A stretch of DNA of 62,686 nucleotides from Tepidiphilus sp. J10 (GCA_945897865.1 CAMDHJ010000003.1:1-62686); one strand, 5' to 3'. Shown: positions 36,609 through 45,327, numbered from the stretch's first letter. Numbers and translations: made by a program. The notes: generated by a model from the sequence alone, not told the origin.

Positions 36609-37025
36609 ATGTCATCCACAAGCCACATGCCCAAGATCAACTATCGGAAAGATGCCATCGACAGCACCAGTCCGTACTCCATCTACACCTGCAAGCTGAT
36701 GGTAGATGGCCAGGAAGTGCTGACCGACCCCGAAGGCTACATCCTCGACATGGATGCCTGGAGCGAAAGCTTCGCCCGTGTCCAGGCAGAGAAGGAAGGT
36801 CTGACGCTGACCGATGAACACTGGCAAGTGATCCGCTTCATCCGTACCTACTACGAGGAACACGGCGTGCAGGCGCAAGTGCGCGACATGGTCATGCACT
36901 TCCGCGAAATATGGGCCCCGGAGAAAGGGAACAGCCGCTATCTGCACGACATCTTCCCGATGGGCGGCCCGCAAAAACAGGGCAACCGGGTTGCCGGCGT
37001 ACGCAAGACCAAGGGTGAGCACTGA
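36609..37025 (+). CDS. DsrC/TusE-family protein lacking both C-terminal cysteines (RspA-like)
   Basis: I start at ATG 36609 behind GGAGGTCAAC. The 138-residue product has a 25-30 residue extension and then the DsrC fold: PEGYILDMDAWSE, LTDEHWQVIRFIRTYYEEH, KGNSRYLHDIFPMGGP. DsrC and TusE carry sulfur on a cysteine next to the C-terminus (GCV-type end), and DsrC has a second one about ten residues earlier. Here these positions read QGN and GEH, so neither cysteine exists. The only cysteine (YTCK) is N-terminal. Sulfur transfer by the known mechanism should be impossible. Cysteine-free members have been called RspA and are proposed to be regulatory. Confidence 0.85.
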   Translation: MSSTSHMPKINYRKDAIDSTSPYSIYTCKLMVDGQEVLTDPEGYILDMDAWSESFARVQAEKEGLTLTDEHWQVIRFIRTYYEEHGVQAQVRDMVMHFREIWAPEKGNSRYLHDIFPMGGPQKQGNRVAGVRKTKGEH

Positions 37026-37035
37026 CATTTGTCAA
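37022..37035. promoter_or_regulatory. FNR/DNR-like box before DUF2249
   Basis: CTGACATTTGTCAA overlaps the stop codon of the DsrC-like gene and lies 61 bp before the DUF2249 start. It differs from the 36472 site by one base. Confidence 0.5.
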
Positions 37036-37095
37036 GGCAAACCCAAGCAGATCAATCAAGTATTCACCCACCCCAATCACCTGAGAGTTACCAGC

Positions 37096-37377
37096 ATGAA
37101 CATCACCATTCCCGTCCAACCCATCGTCCACAACCATGACCGGTCCGACAGCATCTACGGCTTCGACGCGCGCGGCATTGCCAAGCGCTTTCGCCACGCC
37201 GCGATCTTCGGCGCGCTCGATTCACTACAACCGGGCGAGCGCATGCGCTTCGTCAACGACCACAACCCGATTCCGCTGCTGCAGCAGATGCAAGCCCGCT
37301 ATGGCGACAAGATCGAGATCAAATATCTTGAACAAAGCGAAGAAGGCGTGATGATCGATTTCATTGTGAAAGCCTGA
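37096..37377 (+). CDS. DUF2249 protein
   Basis: The 93-residue product from ATG 37096 has the DUF2249 pattern: FDARGIAKRFRHAAIFGALDSLQPGERMRFVNDHNPIPL split over two strands, then a helix and the YLEQSEEGVMIDFIVK end. Such small TusA-like-fold proteins are often next to hemerythrins and denitrification or NO-stress genes, but no biochemical function is agreed. A second DUF2249 gene lies at 40531. The FNR-like box upstream points to expression at low oxygen. Confidence 0.82.
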   Translation: MNITIPVQPIVHNHDRSDSIYGFDARGIAKRFRHAAIFGALDSLQPGERMRFVNDHNPIPLLQQMQARYGDKIEIKYLEQSEEGVMIDFIVKA

Positions 37378-37495
37378 TCTGCTGTTTCAGCCAGGCGTTG
37401 AGCGTCACCGTATTGATAGCCAAGTGAATGTGATTTTCGGCACAATAAAAGACAAGAAGGTATGTTTAACGCCTGCAACCATTCCAATTGACGCG

Positions 37496-38509
37496 ATGCC
37501 CAACCCACCTCTGCTTGAACTGATTTGCCCCGCCGGCAGCCTGCCGGCGCTGAAAGCCGCTGTCGATAACGGCGCCGATGGCGTTTATCTTGGCCTCAAG
37601 GACAACACCAACGCGCGCAACTTTTCCGGCTTGAATTTCGATGAAAAGTCGCTCGTCGAAGGCATACGCTACGCCCAAGGTAAACGCCGCAAGGTGTTGA
37701 TGGCGCTGAATACCTACCCGCAACCGGCCACATTGCCGCGCTGGCACAAGGCGGTGGATACCGCCGCCACCCTCGGCGTCGATGCGATCATCCTGGCCGA
37801 CCCCGGCTTGATGGCCTATGCCCGCAAAACCCACCCGCAGTTGCGTCTGCATCTGTCAGTGCAGGGTTCCGCCACCAGCTACGAAGCGGTCAATTTCTAC
37901 CGCGAACGCTTCGGCATCCAGCGCGCCGTGCTGCCGCGCGTGCTGTCGCTGGCGCAAGTGGAAAACGTCATCGAAAACACCGACACGGAAATCGAGCTGT
38001 TCGGCTTCGGTGGCTTGTGTGTCATGGTCGAAGGCCGTTGTCTGCTGTCGTCCTACGCCTGTGGCGATTCGCCCAACACGTTTGGCGCCTGCTCGCCCGG
38101 CCACGCGGTGCGCTGGGAACAGACCCCGAAAGGTATGGAAACCCGCCTCAACGGCGTGCTGATCGACCGCTATGCCGATAACGAAAAAGCCGGCTACCCA
38201 ACGCTGTGCAAGGGCCGCTTCGAAGTCCAGGGCGAAACCTATTACGCGCTGGAAGAACCGACCAGTCTGAATTCGATGGACATGCTGCCGGAAATGGCCC
38301 GGCTGGGCATCGCCGCAATCAAGATCGAAGGCCGCCAGCGCAGCCCGGCCTATGTCGCGCAGGTCACCCAGGTCTGGCGCGCAGCAATCGACGCGGTGAA
38401 GAAAGACCGCACCACGTTCAAACCGCTGCCGGCCTGGCAAACGGCACTGGCCAAGGTGTCGGAAGGCAGCATGAATACGCTAGGTGCGTATTACCGGCCA
38501 TGGAAGTGA
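37496..38509 (+). CDS. ubiU: O2-independent ubiquinone hydroxylation protein UbiU (U32 family)
   Basis: The 337-residue peptidase-U32-family protein has the cysteine set of UbiU: C-x6-C in GGLCVMVEGRC, a third Cys 17 residues later (TFGACSPGH) and a fourth in TLCKGRF, which together ligate a 4Fe-4S cluster. UbiU and UbiV form a complex that hydroxylates ubiquinone precursors without oxygen. I chose ATG 37496 because the family starts at LLELICPAGS; the frame is open upstream to 37424 and no start has a clear ribosome site. ubiV and ubiT follow. Confidence 0.93.
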   Translation: MPNPPLLELICPAGSLPALKAAVDNGADGVYLGLKDNTNARNFSGLNFDEKSLVEGIRYAQGKRRKVLMALNTYPQPATLPRWHKAVDTAATLGVDAIILADPGLMAYARKTHPQLRLHLSVQGSATSYEAVNFYRERFGIQRAVLPRVLSLAQVENVIENTDTEIELFGFGGLCVMVEGRCLLSSYACGDSPNTFGACSPGHAVRWEQTPKGMETRLNGVLIDRYADNEKAGYPTLCKGRFEVQGETYYALEEPTSLNSMDMLPEMARLGIAAIKIEGRQRSPAYVAQVTQVWRAAIDAVKKDRTTFKPLPAWQTALAKVSEGSMNTLGAYYRPWK

Positions 38510-38516
38510 AGCAGTT

Positions 38517-38605
38517 GCAAGGTTCAAGGGACATGGTGCAAGGCAACCCCATCCCCCCTTGAACCTTGCCCCATGAACCATGAACCATGAACCATGTCCC
38601 CTTGC
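38517..38605. repeat. Hairpin plus CCATGAA heptamer repeat between ubiU and ubiV
   Basis: GCAAGGTTCAAGGG (38517-38530) pairs perfectly with CCCTTGAACCTTGC (38556-38569). Three tandem CCATGAA units follow (38571-38591), and then ACCATGTCCCCTTG, which could instead pair with CAAGGGACATGGT in the 5' arm region. Two mutually exclusive stems are therefore possible. There is no T-run. Confidence 0.7.
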
Positions 38606-38612
38606 CCCTAAA

Positions 38613-39554
38613 ATGAAACTCTCCCTCGGCCCTCTCCTCTACTACTGGTCGCGCGAAGACACTCTCGCCTTCTACCAACAAGCCGCCGAATGGCCGCTGG
38701 ATATCGTTTATCTGGGCGAAACGGTGTGCTCGCGGCGACACCTGCTGCGCTTGCCGGACTATCTGGAAATTGCGGAAAAACTGAGCGCCGCCGGCAAGGA
38801 AGTGGTGCTGTCCAGCCAGACGCTGATCGAATCCGAATCCGACCTGAAGGCGCTGCGCAAGCTGATCGCGGATGGAAGATTCAAGGTTGAGGCCAATGAA
38901 TGGGGCGCGGTACGCCTGCTGGCGGAGGCGAAGCAACCTTTCGTCGCCGGCCCGACGCTGAATGCCTACAACCCGGACACGCTGGCAATGCTGGCCGATA
39001 TGGGCGCAACGCGCTGGGTGCCACCAGTGGAAATGCCGCGCGAGATGATCTGGCAAATGAACCAGCAAATGCAGGCCGCATTACCTGAAGCAATCCGCCT
39101 GGAAACCGAACTGTTCGGCTACGGCCGCTTGCCGCTGGCTTTTTCGGCGCGCTGTTTCACCGCCCGGCATTACAACCTGCAGAAGGACGATTGCCAGTTC
39201 CGCTGTCTCGATCATCCCGACGGCCTGGTACTGGCTTCGCGCGAAGGCGAAGACTTTCTCGCCATCAACGGCATCCAGACCCAGTCCGCCAAGGTGATGA
39301 GCCTGGCGCATCGGTTCGACGAACTGGCAGCAGCCGGCATCGACGTGCTGCGCCTGTCACCGCAAGCACGCAACATGCACCGCGTGGTCAACATCTTCCG
39401 CGCCCTTGCCGATGGCGACATCAAACCGGCGCAAGCCCCCGCCCAACTCGATCGTTTCATGCCCGCCGCGCCGTGTGACGGCTACTGGCTGGGCGAAGCC
39501 GGCATGGCCTTTCACCCAGTCAACAACCCCATCACCGAAGGAGAACCCGCATGA
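38613..39554 (+). CDS. ubiV: O2-independent ubiquinone hydroxylation protein UbiV (U32 family)
   Basis: The 313-residue U32-family protein has Cys39 (ETVCSRRH) and the C-x12-C-x3-C set in the CFTARH...DDCQFRC segment, the four 4Fe-4S ligands known for UbiV. It works as a heterodimer with UbiU in anaerobic ubiquinone synthesis. The start ATG 38613 gives a normal length. The next gene, ubiT, overlaps its stop by ATGA, so the two are translationally coupled. The hairpin region at 38517 separates it from ubiU. Confidence 0.94.
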   Translation: MKLSLGPLLYYWSREDTLAFYQQAAEWPLDIVYLGETVCSRRHLLRLPDYLEIAEKLSAAGKEVVLSSQTLIESESDLKALRKLIADGRFKVEANEWGAVRLLAEAKQPFVAGPTLNAYNPDTLAMLADMGATRWVPPVEMPREMIWQMNQQMQAALPEAIRLETELFGYGRLPLAFSARCFTARHYNLQKDDCQFRCLDHPDGLVLASREGEDFLAINGIQTQSAKVMSLAHRFDELAAAGIDVLRLSPQARNMHRVVNIFRALADGDIKPAQAPAQLDRFMPAAPCDGYWLGEAGMAFHPVNNPITEGEPA

Positions 39555-40045
39555 TGTTGCCGACACTGCATTTACCCGCCCTGCCCAAGCCATTGCTGCG
39601 CCTGACTGCGGCCCTGCCGGCCTGGCCGCTGACACCGCCGACCTCGCGCGCTTTTGCCTTCGCCGCCAACCTGGCCGCCTGGCCGTCGCTGCGCGAGCTG
39701 GATTGGTCACATGTGCATGGTCGCCACTTCTGCGTCCAGGTCAGCGATATCGGCCTGCAATTGTTTTTCACACTGCATGCCGATGGCTTCCGTTCTGAGC
39801 GCCGCTCCCGCGCCGATGTCACGTTCACCGCGAGCAGCGCCGATTTCGCGCGTCTGGCGCTGCGTCTGGAAGATCCGGACACGCTGTTCTTCAACCGCAA
39901 ACTGCTGATCGAAGGCGATACCGACCTCGGCTTGACGGTGAAAAACATGCTCGATGCCGTCGAACTCGAAACAGCCGCCGCCAGGATGCCTGCCGGACTC
40001 GGACATCTGGTGCTGGCGCTGCGCCGATTGGCGCTGAAAGATTAA
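39551..40045 (+). CDS. ubiT: UbiT-like SCP2-domain ubiquinone accessory factor
   Basis: The 164-residue SCP2-domain protein is encoded directly after ubiV with a 4-nt overlap. The SCP2 core is visible in LQLFFTLHADGF, ADVTFTASSADFARLAL and FFNRKLLIEGDTDLGL. UbiT binds hydrophobic ubiquinone intermediates and stands in for UbiJ under anoxic conditions. Gene order ubiU-ubiV-ubiT is the common one. Confidence 0.9.
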   Translation: MMLPTLHLPALPKPLLRLTAALPAWPLTPPTSRAFAFAANLAAWPSLRELDWSHVHGRHFCVQVSDIGLQLFFTLHADGFRSERRSRADVTFTASSADFARLALRLEDPDTLFFNRKLLIEGDTDLGLTVKNMLDAVELETAAARMPAGLGHLVLALRRLALKD

Positions 40046-40069
40046 GCACGATCAACGCGGAAGAACACC

Positions 40070-40534
40070 ATGCACGACATCAGCCACAACATCAGCCACA
40101 ACATCAGCCATTACCTGACCGCTGACCATCATCATTGCGACGACCTGTTCGCGGATGCCGAAAACGCCGTTGCCACCGATGACTGGCCAGCCGCGATGAC
40201 TCAATTCGAGTCCTTCGCTGCCGCCACACTGCTTCACTTCACGCGCGAGGAAAGCATCCTTTTCCCCGCCTTCGAAGAGCGAACCGGTATGGGCCACGGC
40301 CCCACCGCCATCATGCGCGGCGAACATGTGGAAATGCGGGAAACCCTGCAAGGTATGGAACAAGCGCTAACCGAGCAGGATGCCGATGCCTACCTGGGTC
40401 TGGCGGAAACCATGCTGATGCTGCTGCGCCAGCACAACATGAAGGAAGAACAGATTCTTTACCCGATGGCCGACCAGGCGCTGGCCGATGGCGCCAGCGT
40501 GATGGTGCGCGAAATGGAAGCGCTGACGGCATGA
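40070..40534 (+). CDS. Hemerythrin HHE-domain protein
   Basis: The 154-residue protein has a hemerythrin-type metal ligand set: DHHHCDDLF, LHFTREESILFPAFEE, RGEHVEMRE and LRQHNMKEEQILYP. It would bind a di-iron centre that reacts with O2 or NO. The N-terminus carries an unusual short repeat, ISHN-ISHN-ISHY, from a 12-bp tandem unit in the DNA. The following DUF2249 gene overlaps its stop by 4 nt. A role in NO or oxygen handling next to ubiUVT is likely but inferred. Confidence 0.9.
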   Translation: MHDISHNISHNISHYLTADHHHCDDLFADAENAVATDDWPAAMTQFESFAAATLLHFTREESILFPAFEERTGMGHGPTAIMRGEHVEMRETLQGMEQALTEQDADAYLGLAETMLMLLRQHNMKEEQILYPMADQALADGASVMVREMEALTA

Positions 40535-40812
40535 CCGACGCTGCCAGTTCGAAAACCATGCCTGACCGCTGGGTGGTGGTTGATGCCCGCTGGCTGGAAC
40601 CGCCCGAGCCGATGGAGCGCGTCCTGAACGCACTCAATAGTCTGCGCCCCGACCAGGGGATTCATTTCCTGATTCATCGTGAACCGATACCGCTGTATAG
40701 CGAGTTGAAACTCCGGGGCTTCAGCCACCGCGCCCGGTTGATCGAGGATGACTGCTACGAAATCACCATCGAGCGAGGCACGTCGCCGGCCAATCTGAAA
40801 AACGATGGCTGA
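40531..40812 (+). CDS. DUF2249 protein (second copy)
   Basis: The 93-residue product has the DUF2249 pattern (VVVDARWLEPPEPMERVL, LRPDQGIHFLIHREPIPLY, CYEITIERG). It is coupled to the hemerythrin gene by ATGA and to the membrane protein by an 8-nt overlap, so the three are probably made together. It is diverged from the 37096 copy but shares the HxxPIPL block. Confidence 0.82.
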   Translation: MTDAASSKTMPDRWVVVDARWLEPPEPMERVLNALNSLRPDQGIHFLIHREPIPLYSELKLRGFSHRARLIEDDCYEITIERGTSPANLKNDG

Positions 40813-42100
40813 ATCCGGCCTGTCCTATGATCAGGGACCACCGTTCGGCGCACCGCTGCGATATTTTCTGGTCGCCCCGCTGTTCATGCTGGTTGCCGCC
40901 GGTCTCGGCATCTTTCGGCCGGATTGGCTCATCACGCGCTGGTCGCCGGTCAGTCTGGCGCTGACGCATCTAATCACCCTGGGCTACCTCGCCATGGTGA
41001 TGCTGGGTTCCTTGTTGCAAATGTTGCCGGTGGTGCTTGGCACGCCGGTGCCGGCGGTGCGCCTGATCGGCTGGCTTGGCCTGCTTGGCTTGAGTGTCGG
41101 CACGCCCAGCCTGGTGCTCGGTTTCCTGCTTGCCGAGCCGCTCTGGCTCTATGCCGGCATGTGGATTCTCGCCGCCGGTCTGATTCCATTCAGCATCGCC
41201 ATCAGCATCAGCCTGGTAAAAACCGCCGCGCCTCTGGTCGCCTGGCCGATTCGCCAGGCCGCGCTGGCGTTGGTCATCACGCTGTTGCTCGGCATCGTAC
41301 TGGCCGGCGCTTTTTCCAGCCTGTGGCCAGTCTCGTCAATCGCCGAACTGACCACCCTGCACGCCACCTGGGGCCTGATCGGCTGGGTTTTGATTCTGAT
41401 CATCGGCATCGCTTATCAAGTCGTACCGATGTTGCAGATCACGCGGCCTTATCCGCTTTGGCTGACGCGCGGACTGACCTGGGCCCTGTTCGTCGGCCTG
41501 CTGTTGTATTCCGTGGCGGCGCAGATTGAATCGATGGCCAGCATCGGCCTGCTCGGCACCTTGCTGCTATGCGCCGGCTGCCTCGTGTTCGCCGGCGTAA
41601 CCCTGCGGCTGCAAGCCGGCAGACGCCGCAAGGTGCCGGATATCACACTGAACTTCTGGCGCTTCGGCATGGCTTGCCTGATCTTCAGCGCGCTGTTTTT
41701 TCCGGTTTTGCATTGGCTACCGGATGTTTGGACGGAAGCCGCCGAAATCAGTCTCGGCATCGCCTTCATGCTGGGTTTCGTGGCTTCGGTGGTGAGCGGC
41801 ATGTTGTACAAGATCGTGCCCTTTCTGGCCTGGTTCCATCTCAAGACCCAGACCCATGCCAAAGTCGGCAGCATTCCGAACATGAAGCAGATGATTCCGG
41901 ACAACCTGGCGCGCATTCACTTCCGGCTACATCTGGCCAGTCTGGCGCTGCTGTTGCCGGCTCCCTTTCTACCCGCGCCAGTCAACCGCTATGTCAGCAT
42001 CGCCGGCCTTCTTCTGCTCGCAGCAAGTGCCATCCGGCAATGGTTGAACCTGCTGCGGGCAAAGCGCCTGTTCCTGAAGCATGGCGGTTATCTGGATTAA
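40805..42100 (+). CDS. NnrS-like multi-pass membrane protein
   Basis: The 431-residue protein has about twelve hydrophobic segments with histidines in the membrane part (LTHLITLGYLAMVMLG, LHATWGLIGWVLILIIGIAYQVVPML, LYKIVPFLAWFHL). This resembles NnrS or the haem-copper oxidase subunit I fold in miniature. NnrS is a haem-copper membrane protein linked to NO metabolism. Coupling to hemerythrin and DUF2249 supports a role in nitrosative or low-oxygen conditions. The start overlaps the previous gene by 8 nt. Confidence 0.6.
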   Translation: MAESGLSYDQGPPFGAPLRYFLVAPLFMLVAAGLGIFRPDWLITRWSPVSLALTHLITLGYLAMVMLGSLLQMLPVVLGTPVPAVRLIGWLGLLGLSVGTPSLVLGFLLAEPLWLYAGMWILAAGLIPFSIAISISLVKTAAPLVAWPIRQAALALVITLLLGIVLAGAFSSLWPVSSIAELTTLHATWGLIGWVLILIIGIAYQVVPMLQITRPYPLWLTRGLTWALFVGLLLYSVAAQIESMASIGLLGTLLLCAGCLVFAGVTLRLQAGRRRKVPDITLNFWRFGMACLIFSALFFPVLHWLPDVWTEAAEISLGIAFMLGFVASVVSGMLYKIVPFLAWFHLKTQTHAKVGSIPNMKQMIPDNLARIHFRLHLASLALLLPAPFLPAPVNRYVSIAGLLLLAASAIRQWLNLLRAKRLFLKHGGYLD

Positions 42101-42194
42101 GAGAACTGATAGAGGGGACTGATCCAATGCGGGAATCCAATCACTAACCTCAGAATTCCTGATCTGCGTAACTTCGTCGGTTTGGCTGACGAAT

Positions 42195-42236
42195 GGAAGC
42201 CCAACCTGAGCGACCGCACAAGGCTGTTGGGCTTCC
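42195..42236. repeat. Inverted repeat (REP-like hairpin)
   Basis: GGAAGCCCAAC (42195-42205) pairs with GTTGGGCTTCC (42226-42236). The outer flanks GGCTGAC and GTCAGCC extend the symmetry imperfectly. The core resembles the hairpin at 43208. Confidence 0.65.
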
Positions 42237-42510
42237 TGACGTCAGCCCAACCTACAAAACTGTGGTGGCAATCGTGACTGCGTAACGGCGGGTGTACCGG
42301 CGACGTTGGATCAGCGTGCGACGCAGAGTTATCCACGGCCGCCCGCCAGACTGCAGCGCCTCTAGCGGGCGGGCGGCGGTGGGTAATTCGTCGAACTCGG
42401 TAGTACGCTCATTCGGGCTTCCACTTCCTGCGCAGGGACTCGCCGCCGCGGCTCTCCCTAAAGTAGGGAGAGCGGATCACTCCGGCGAGGTTGAATAGTC
42501 GTGGAGTCAG

Positions 42511-42537
42511 CACCGGAGATCCTCCGGTGATTGCATT
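42511..42537 (+). terminator. Terminator-like hairpin
   Basis: CACCGGAG pairs with CTCCGGTG (42511-42518, 42522-42529) and is followed by ATTGCATTTTTT. It could end a transcript from the NnrS-like gene, although it lies 410 bp after that stop. Confidence 0.45.
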
Positions 42538-42676
42538 TTTTGGATGCTGGCGTTCATGCAATACATGATCATCATCGCCAATACCCCTCGCACCTACAGT
42601 AACGTTCGAACGCAAGCACAACATTGTTTGAGTTGTACTGTCGATTATTCTTCGTTCATTCAAGGAGATACTGACC

Positions 42677-43147
42677 ATGAACAACACCGTTTCCGCCATC
42701 CCGGAAGGCATGCACAGCCTTACCCCGCATATCGTCTGCCGCGACGCCAACGCAGCGATGGACTTCTATATCCGTGCCTTCGGTGCCGTCGACCTGGGTC
42801 GCCTGCCCGGACCCGACGGCAAACTCATGCACGGCATGATGCAAATCGGCGATTCGTCGCTGATGCTGGTTGACGAAAACCCCGACTGGCAGATGAATTC
42901 GCCGCTCGCTCTTGGCGGCACCCCCGTCACACTGCATCTCTATGTCGCGGATGCCGATGCAGCCCTGGCGCAGGCGGTCAAGGCCGGCGCCACGCTGACG
43001 ATGCCTGCCACCGACATGTTCTGGGGCGACCGCTATGGTCAGGTGCGCGATCCATTTGGGCATATATGGTCCATCGCCACGCACATCCGCGACGTGAGCC
43101 CGGAAGAAATCCTGGCCGCTTCTAAGCTGGGTTGCGCAGGTGTCTGA
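42677..43147 (+). CDS. VOC-family (glyoxalase/PhnB-like) protein
   Basis: The 156-residue protein has two beta-alpha-beta-beta-beta units of the vicinal oxygen chelate fold: LTPHIVCRDANAAMDFYIRAFGA and VTLHLYVADADAALAQAVKAGA, ending RDPFGHIWSIATH. The start follows AAGGAGATACTGACC. Members coordinate metal and include PhnB-like proteins and glyoxalase or bleomycin-resistance relatives. Substrate is unknown. Confidence 0.88.
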   Translation: MNNTVSAIPEGMHSLTPHIVCRDANAAMDFYIRAFGAVDLGRLPGPDGKLMHGMMQIGDSSLMLVDENPDWQMNSPLALGGTPVTLHLYVADADAALAQAVKAGATLTMPATDMFWGDRYGQVRDPFGHIWSIATHIRDVSPEEILAASKLGCAGV

Positions 43148-43207
43148 GCTGATTCGTACAGCCCATTGATTTTGCAGGGTGCGCCGTGCGCATCGACTGC
43201 CGTAGTG

Positions 43208-43240
43208 GTAGGTTGGGTTTCGTTCCTCTGCCCAACCTAC
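43208..43240. repeat. Inverted repeat GTAGGTTGGG/CCCAACCTAC
   Basis: A perfect 10-bp stem with a 13-nt loop between the two VOC genes. The core GTAGGTTGGG also appears, inverted, near 42246 (CCCAACCTAC). This looks like a short REP-type element. Confidence 0.65.
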
Positions 43241-43322
43241 ATTCGCTGATTCACCCTTGGATACATTCGGCGTGCGCCACACACTTCGCCATCGACCGTG
43301 CAGTGAAACCTGGAGAAATGAC

Positions 43323-43808
43323 ATGACAAATATCGCCAAGAACACGATTTGCCTTTGGTTCGATGGAACCGCGGAAGAAGCGGCACGGTTTTACGCCGCT
43401 ACATTTCCTGACTCTTCGGTCGACGCGGTGTATCGCGCACCGGGAGACTACCCCTCCGGGAAGGTGGAGGATGTGTTGACGGTCAGTTTCACGGTGATGG
43501 GCATTCCCTGCATCGGGCTCAACGGCGGCCCGATGTTCAGTCACAGCGAAGCGTTTTCATTTCAAGTTGCAACCGATGACCAGGCGGAAACGGATCGCTA
43601 CTGGAATGCAATCGTCAGCAATGGCGGCCAGGATAGTGAATGCGGCTGGTGCAAAGACAAATGGGGCGTGTCCTGGCAGATCACGCCGCGCGTACTGTTG
43701 GATGCGATTGCCGATCCCGATCCGGCTGCCGCCAAACGCGCGTTTGACTCGATGATGACGATGCGGAAGATCGACATCGCCACAATCGAGGCCGCACGCC
43801 GTGGCTGA
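43323..43808 (+). CDS. VOC-family PhnB-like protein
   Basis: The 161-residue product, from ATG 43323 behind GGAGAAATGAC, belongs to the PhnB/3-demethylubiquinone-methyltransferase-like VOC group: ICLWFDGTAEEAARFYAATFP, GIPCIGLNGGP, FSFQVATDDQAETDRYW and CGWCKDKWGVSWQITP. These proteins are often annotated as methyltransferases, but the fold is VOC and the reaction is unknown. It is separate in sequence from the neighbour at 42677. Confidence 0.88.
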   Translation: MTNIAKNTICLWFDGTAEEAARFYAATFPDSSVDAVYRAPGDYPSGKVEDVLTVSFTVMGIPCIGLNGGPMFSHSEAFSFQVATDDQAETDRYWNAIVSNGGQDSECGWCKDKWGVSWQITPRVLLDAIADPDPAAAKRAFDSMMTMRKIDIATIEAARRG

Positions 43809-43908
43809 GTTTGCTGGCAAACAAGCGGACCAGCGTACAGGCTGGCAAGCCATTCTCGATCACTTCGCGCGCCACCTGGCGGCGCGCTGATTCAACAAGG
43901 AGAGCAAG

Positions 43909-45021
43909 ATGCCTCACATCCGTGTCCTGGTGGGAACGCGCAAGGGCGCGTTTATCCTCACATCCGACGCTGCCCGCCGCGACTGGCAGGTGAGCGGGCC
44001 GCATTTTGGCGGCTGGGAAATCTTCCACATCGCAGGCTCGCCGGCCAACCCTGACCGGCTCTATGCCTCGCAGAGCAGCAGTTGGTTCGGCCAGGTTATT
44101 CAGCGCTCTGACGACGGTGGCGTGACCTGGAACCCGGTTGGCAACGATTTCCGCTACTTCGGTGATCCCGGCATGCATCTGCATTACGACGGCACGTCGA
44201 AACCCTGGGAGTTCAAGCGCGTGTGGCACCTGGAGCCGTCACCGACCGACCCGGACACGGTCTATGCCGGCGTCGAGGACGCTGCGCTGTTCCGCTCGAC
44301 CGACGGCGGCCTTACCTGGCAGGAACTGCCCGCGTTGCGTGAACAACAGGGCGCGAAATGGATGCCGGGCGCCGGCGGCATGTGCCTGCACACCATCCTG
44401 CTCGATCCGGAGAACCCGGCGCGGATGTATGTGGCGATCTCGGCGGCCGGCGCGTTTCGCAGCGACGACGGCGGCGCATCGTGGCGGAGCATCAATCGCG
44501 GCCTGCATTCGCAATACATCCCAGACCCGGAAGCTGAAGTCGGTCACTGCGTGCACCGCATCGCGATGCATCCGGCGCGGCCGAACACACTGTTCATGCA
44601 GAAGCACTGGGACGTAATGCGCAGCGACGATGCCGGCGATGCGTGGTTCGAAGTCAGCGGCAACCTGCCCAGTGATTTCGGCTTCGCCATGGCGGTGCAT
44701 GCGCACGAACCCGACACCGTCTACGTCGTGCCGATCCAGAGCGATTCCGAACACTACCCGCCCGAGGGCAAGCTGCGCGTATATCGCAGCCGGGCGGGCG
44801 GCAACGCCTGGGACGCGCTGACCGATGGCCTGCCGCAGGAACACTGCTATGTGAACGTACTGCGCGACGCCATGGCAGTCGACAGTCTTGACCCCTGCGG
44901 CGTGTACTTCGGCACCACTGGCGGTCAGGTCTACGTCTCGTCGGACGCGGGCGACCACTGGCAGGCGATCGTGCGCGACCTGCCGGCCGTGCTCTCTGTC
45001 AGCGTGCAGACGCTGCCCTGA
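43909..45021 (+). CDS. BNR/WD40-like beta-propeller (exo-sialidase-like) protein
   Basis: The 370-residue cytoplasmic protein contains repeated BNR/Asp-box-type elements ([32 protein letters not shown]) that form a beta-propeller resembling sialidases and sortilin-type propellers. The start follows AAGGAGAGCAAG. There is no signal peptide and the sialidase Arg triad is not obvious, so I do not assign sialidase activity. It is followed by a MoaD/ThiS-like gene after 2 bp. Confidence 0.82.
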   Translation: MPHIRVLVGTRKGAFILTSDAARRDWQVSGPHFGGWEIFHIAGSPANPDRLYASQSSSWFGQVIQRSDDGGVTWNPVGNDFRYFGDPGMHLHYDGTSKPWEFKRVWHLEPSPTDPDTVYAGVEDAALFRSTDGGLTWQELPALREQQGAKWMPGAGGMCLHTILLDPENPARMYVAISAAGAFRSDDGGASWRSINRGLHSQYIPDPEAEVGHCVHRIAMHPARPNTLFMQKHWDVMRSDDAGDAWFEVSGNLPSDFGFAMAVHAHEPDTVYVVPIQSDSEHYPPEGKLRVYRSRAGGNAWDALTDGLPQEHCYVNVLRDAMAVDSLDPCGVYFGTTGGQVYVSSDAGDHWQAIVRDLPAVLSVSVQTLP

Positions 45022-45023
45022 TC

Positions 45024-45326
45024 ATGGCCACAGTTCACGTCGTTCTGCCGTATTCGCTCTACACGCTGGCGCGCAGCGGTGCCGAGATCGAACTCGACAT
45101 CGCCGGCCCGATCACGCTCGCCGCCGTGCTTGGTGCGCTCGAAGCAGCCTACCCCATGCTCGCCGGCGCCCTGCGCGACCGCGCCACCGGCCGGCGGCGT
45201 CCACTGGTGCGCTTCTTCGCATGCCAGGACGATCAGTCAAATCTCAGCCCCGATGCGCTGTTACCGGAAGCAGTCGTCACCGGACGCGAGCCTTTGATCA
45301 TCGTCGGCGCCATCGCGGGCGGATGA
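45024..45326 (+). CDS. MoaD/ThiS-like beta-grasp protein with C-terminal Gly-Gly
   Basis: The 100-residue protein has the ubiquitin-like pattern ([34 protein letters not shown]) and ends in AIAGG, the diglycine needed for adenylation or thiocarboxylate formation. It starts 2 bp after the BNR-repeat gene, so the two probably work together. No E1-like partner is in the window. Its stop codon is followed within 2 bp by repeat copy C. Confidence 0.85.
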   Translation: MATVHVVLPYSLYTLARSGAEIELDIAGPITLAAVLGALEAAYPMLAGALRDRATGRRRPLVRFFACQDDQSNLSPDALLPEAVVTGREPLIIVGAIAGG

Positions 45327-45327
45327 A

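Larger units (their letters stand above)
42101..42676. other. 576-bp stretch without a clear gene, with two hairpins
   Basis: It contains a perfect 11-bp inverted repeat (42195-42205 with 42226-42236), a GC-rich segment and a terminator-like hairpin at 42511. A minus-strand frame across 42360-42250 looks protein-like but has no recognisable domain. It may be a decayed mobile-element fragment. Confidence 0.4.

Noticed and set aside
40070-40130. ISHN repeats in the hemerythrin N-terminus as a functional metal site
   Set aside because: The repeat comes from a simple 12-bp tandem duplication and lies before the usual metal ligands. There is no evidence for function.
43909-45021. Sialidase activity for the BNR-repeat protein
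   Set aside because: Asp-box repeats are present, but I cannot see the catalytic arginine triad, Tyr/Glu pair or a signal peptide, so only the fold is supported.
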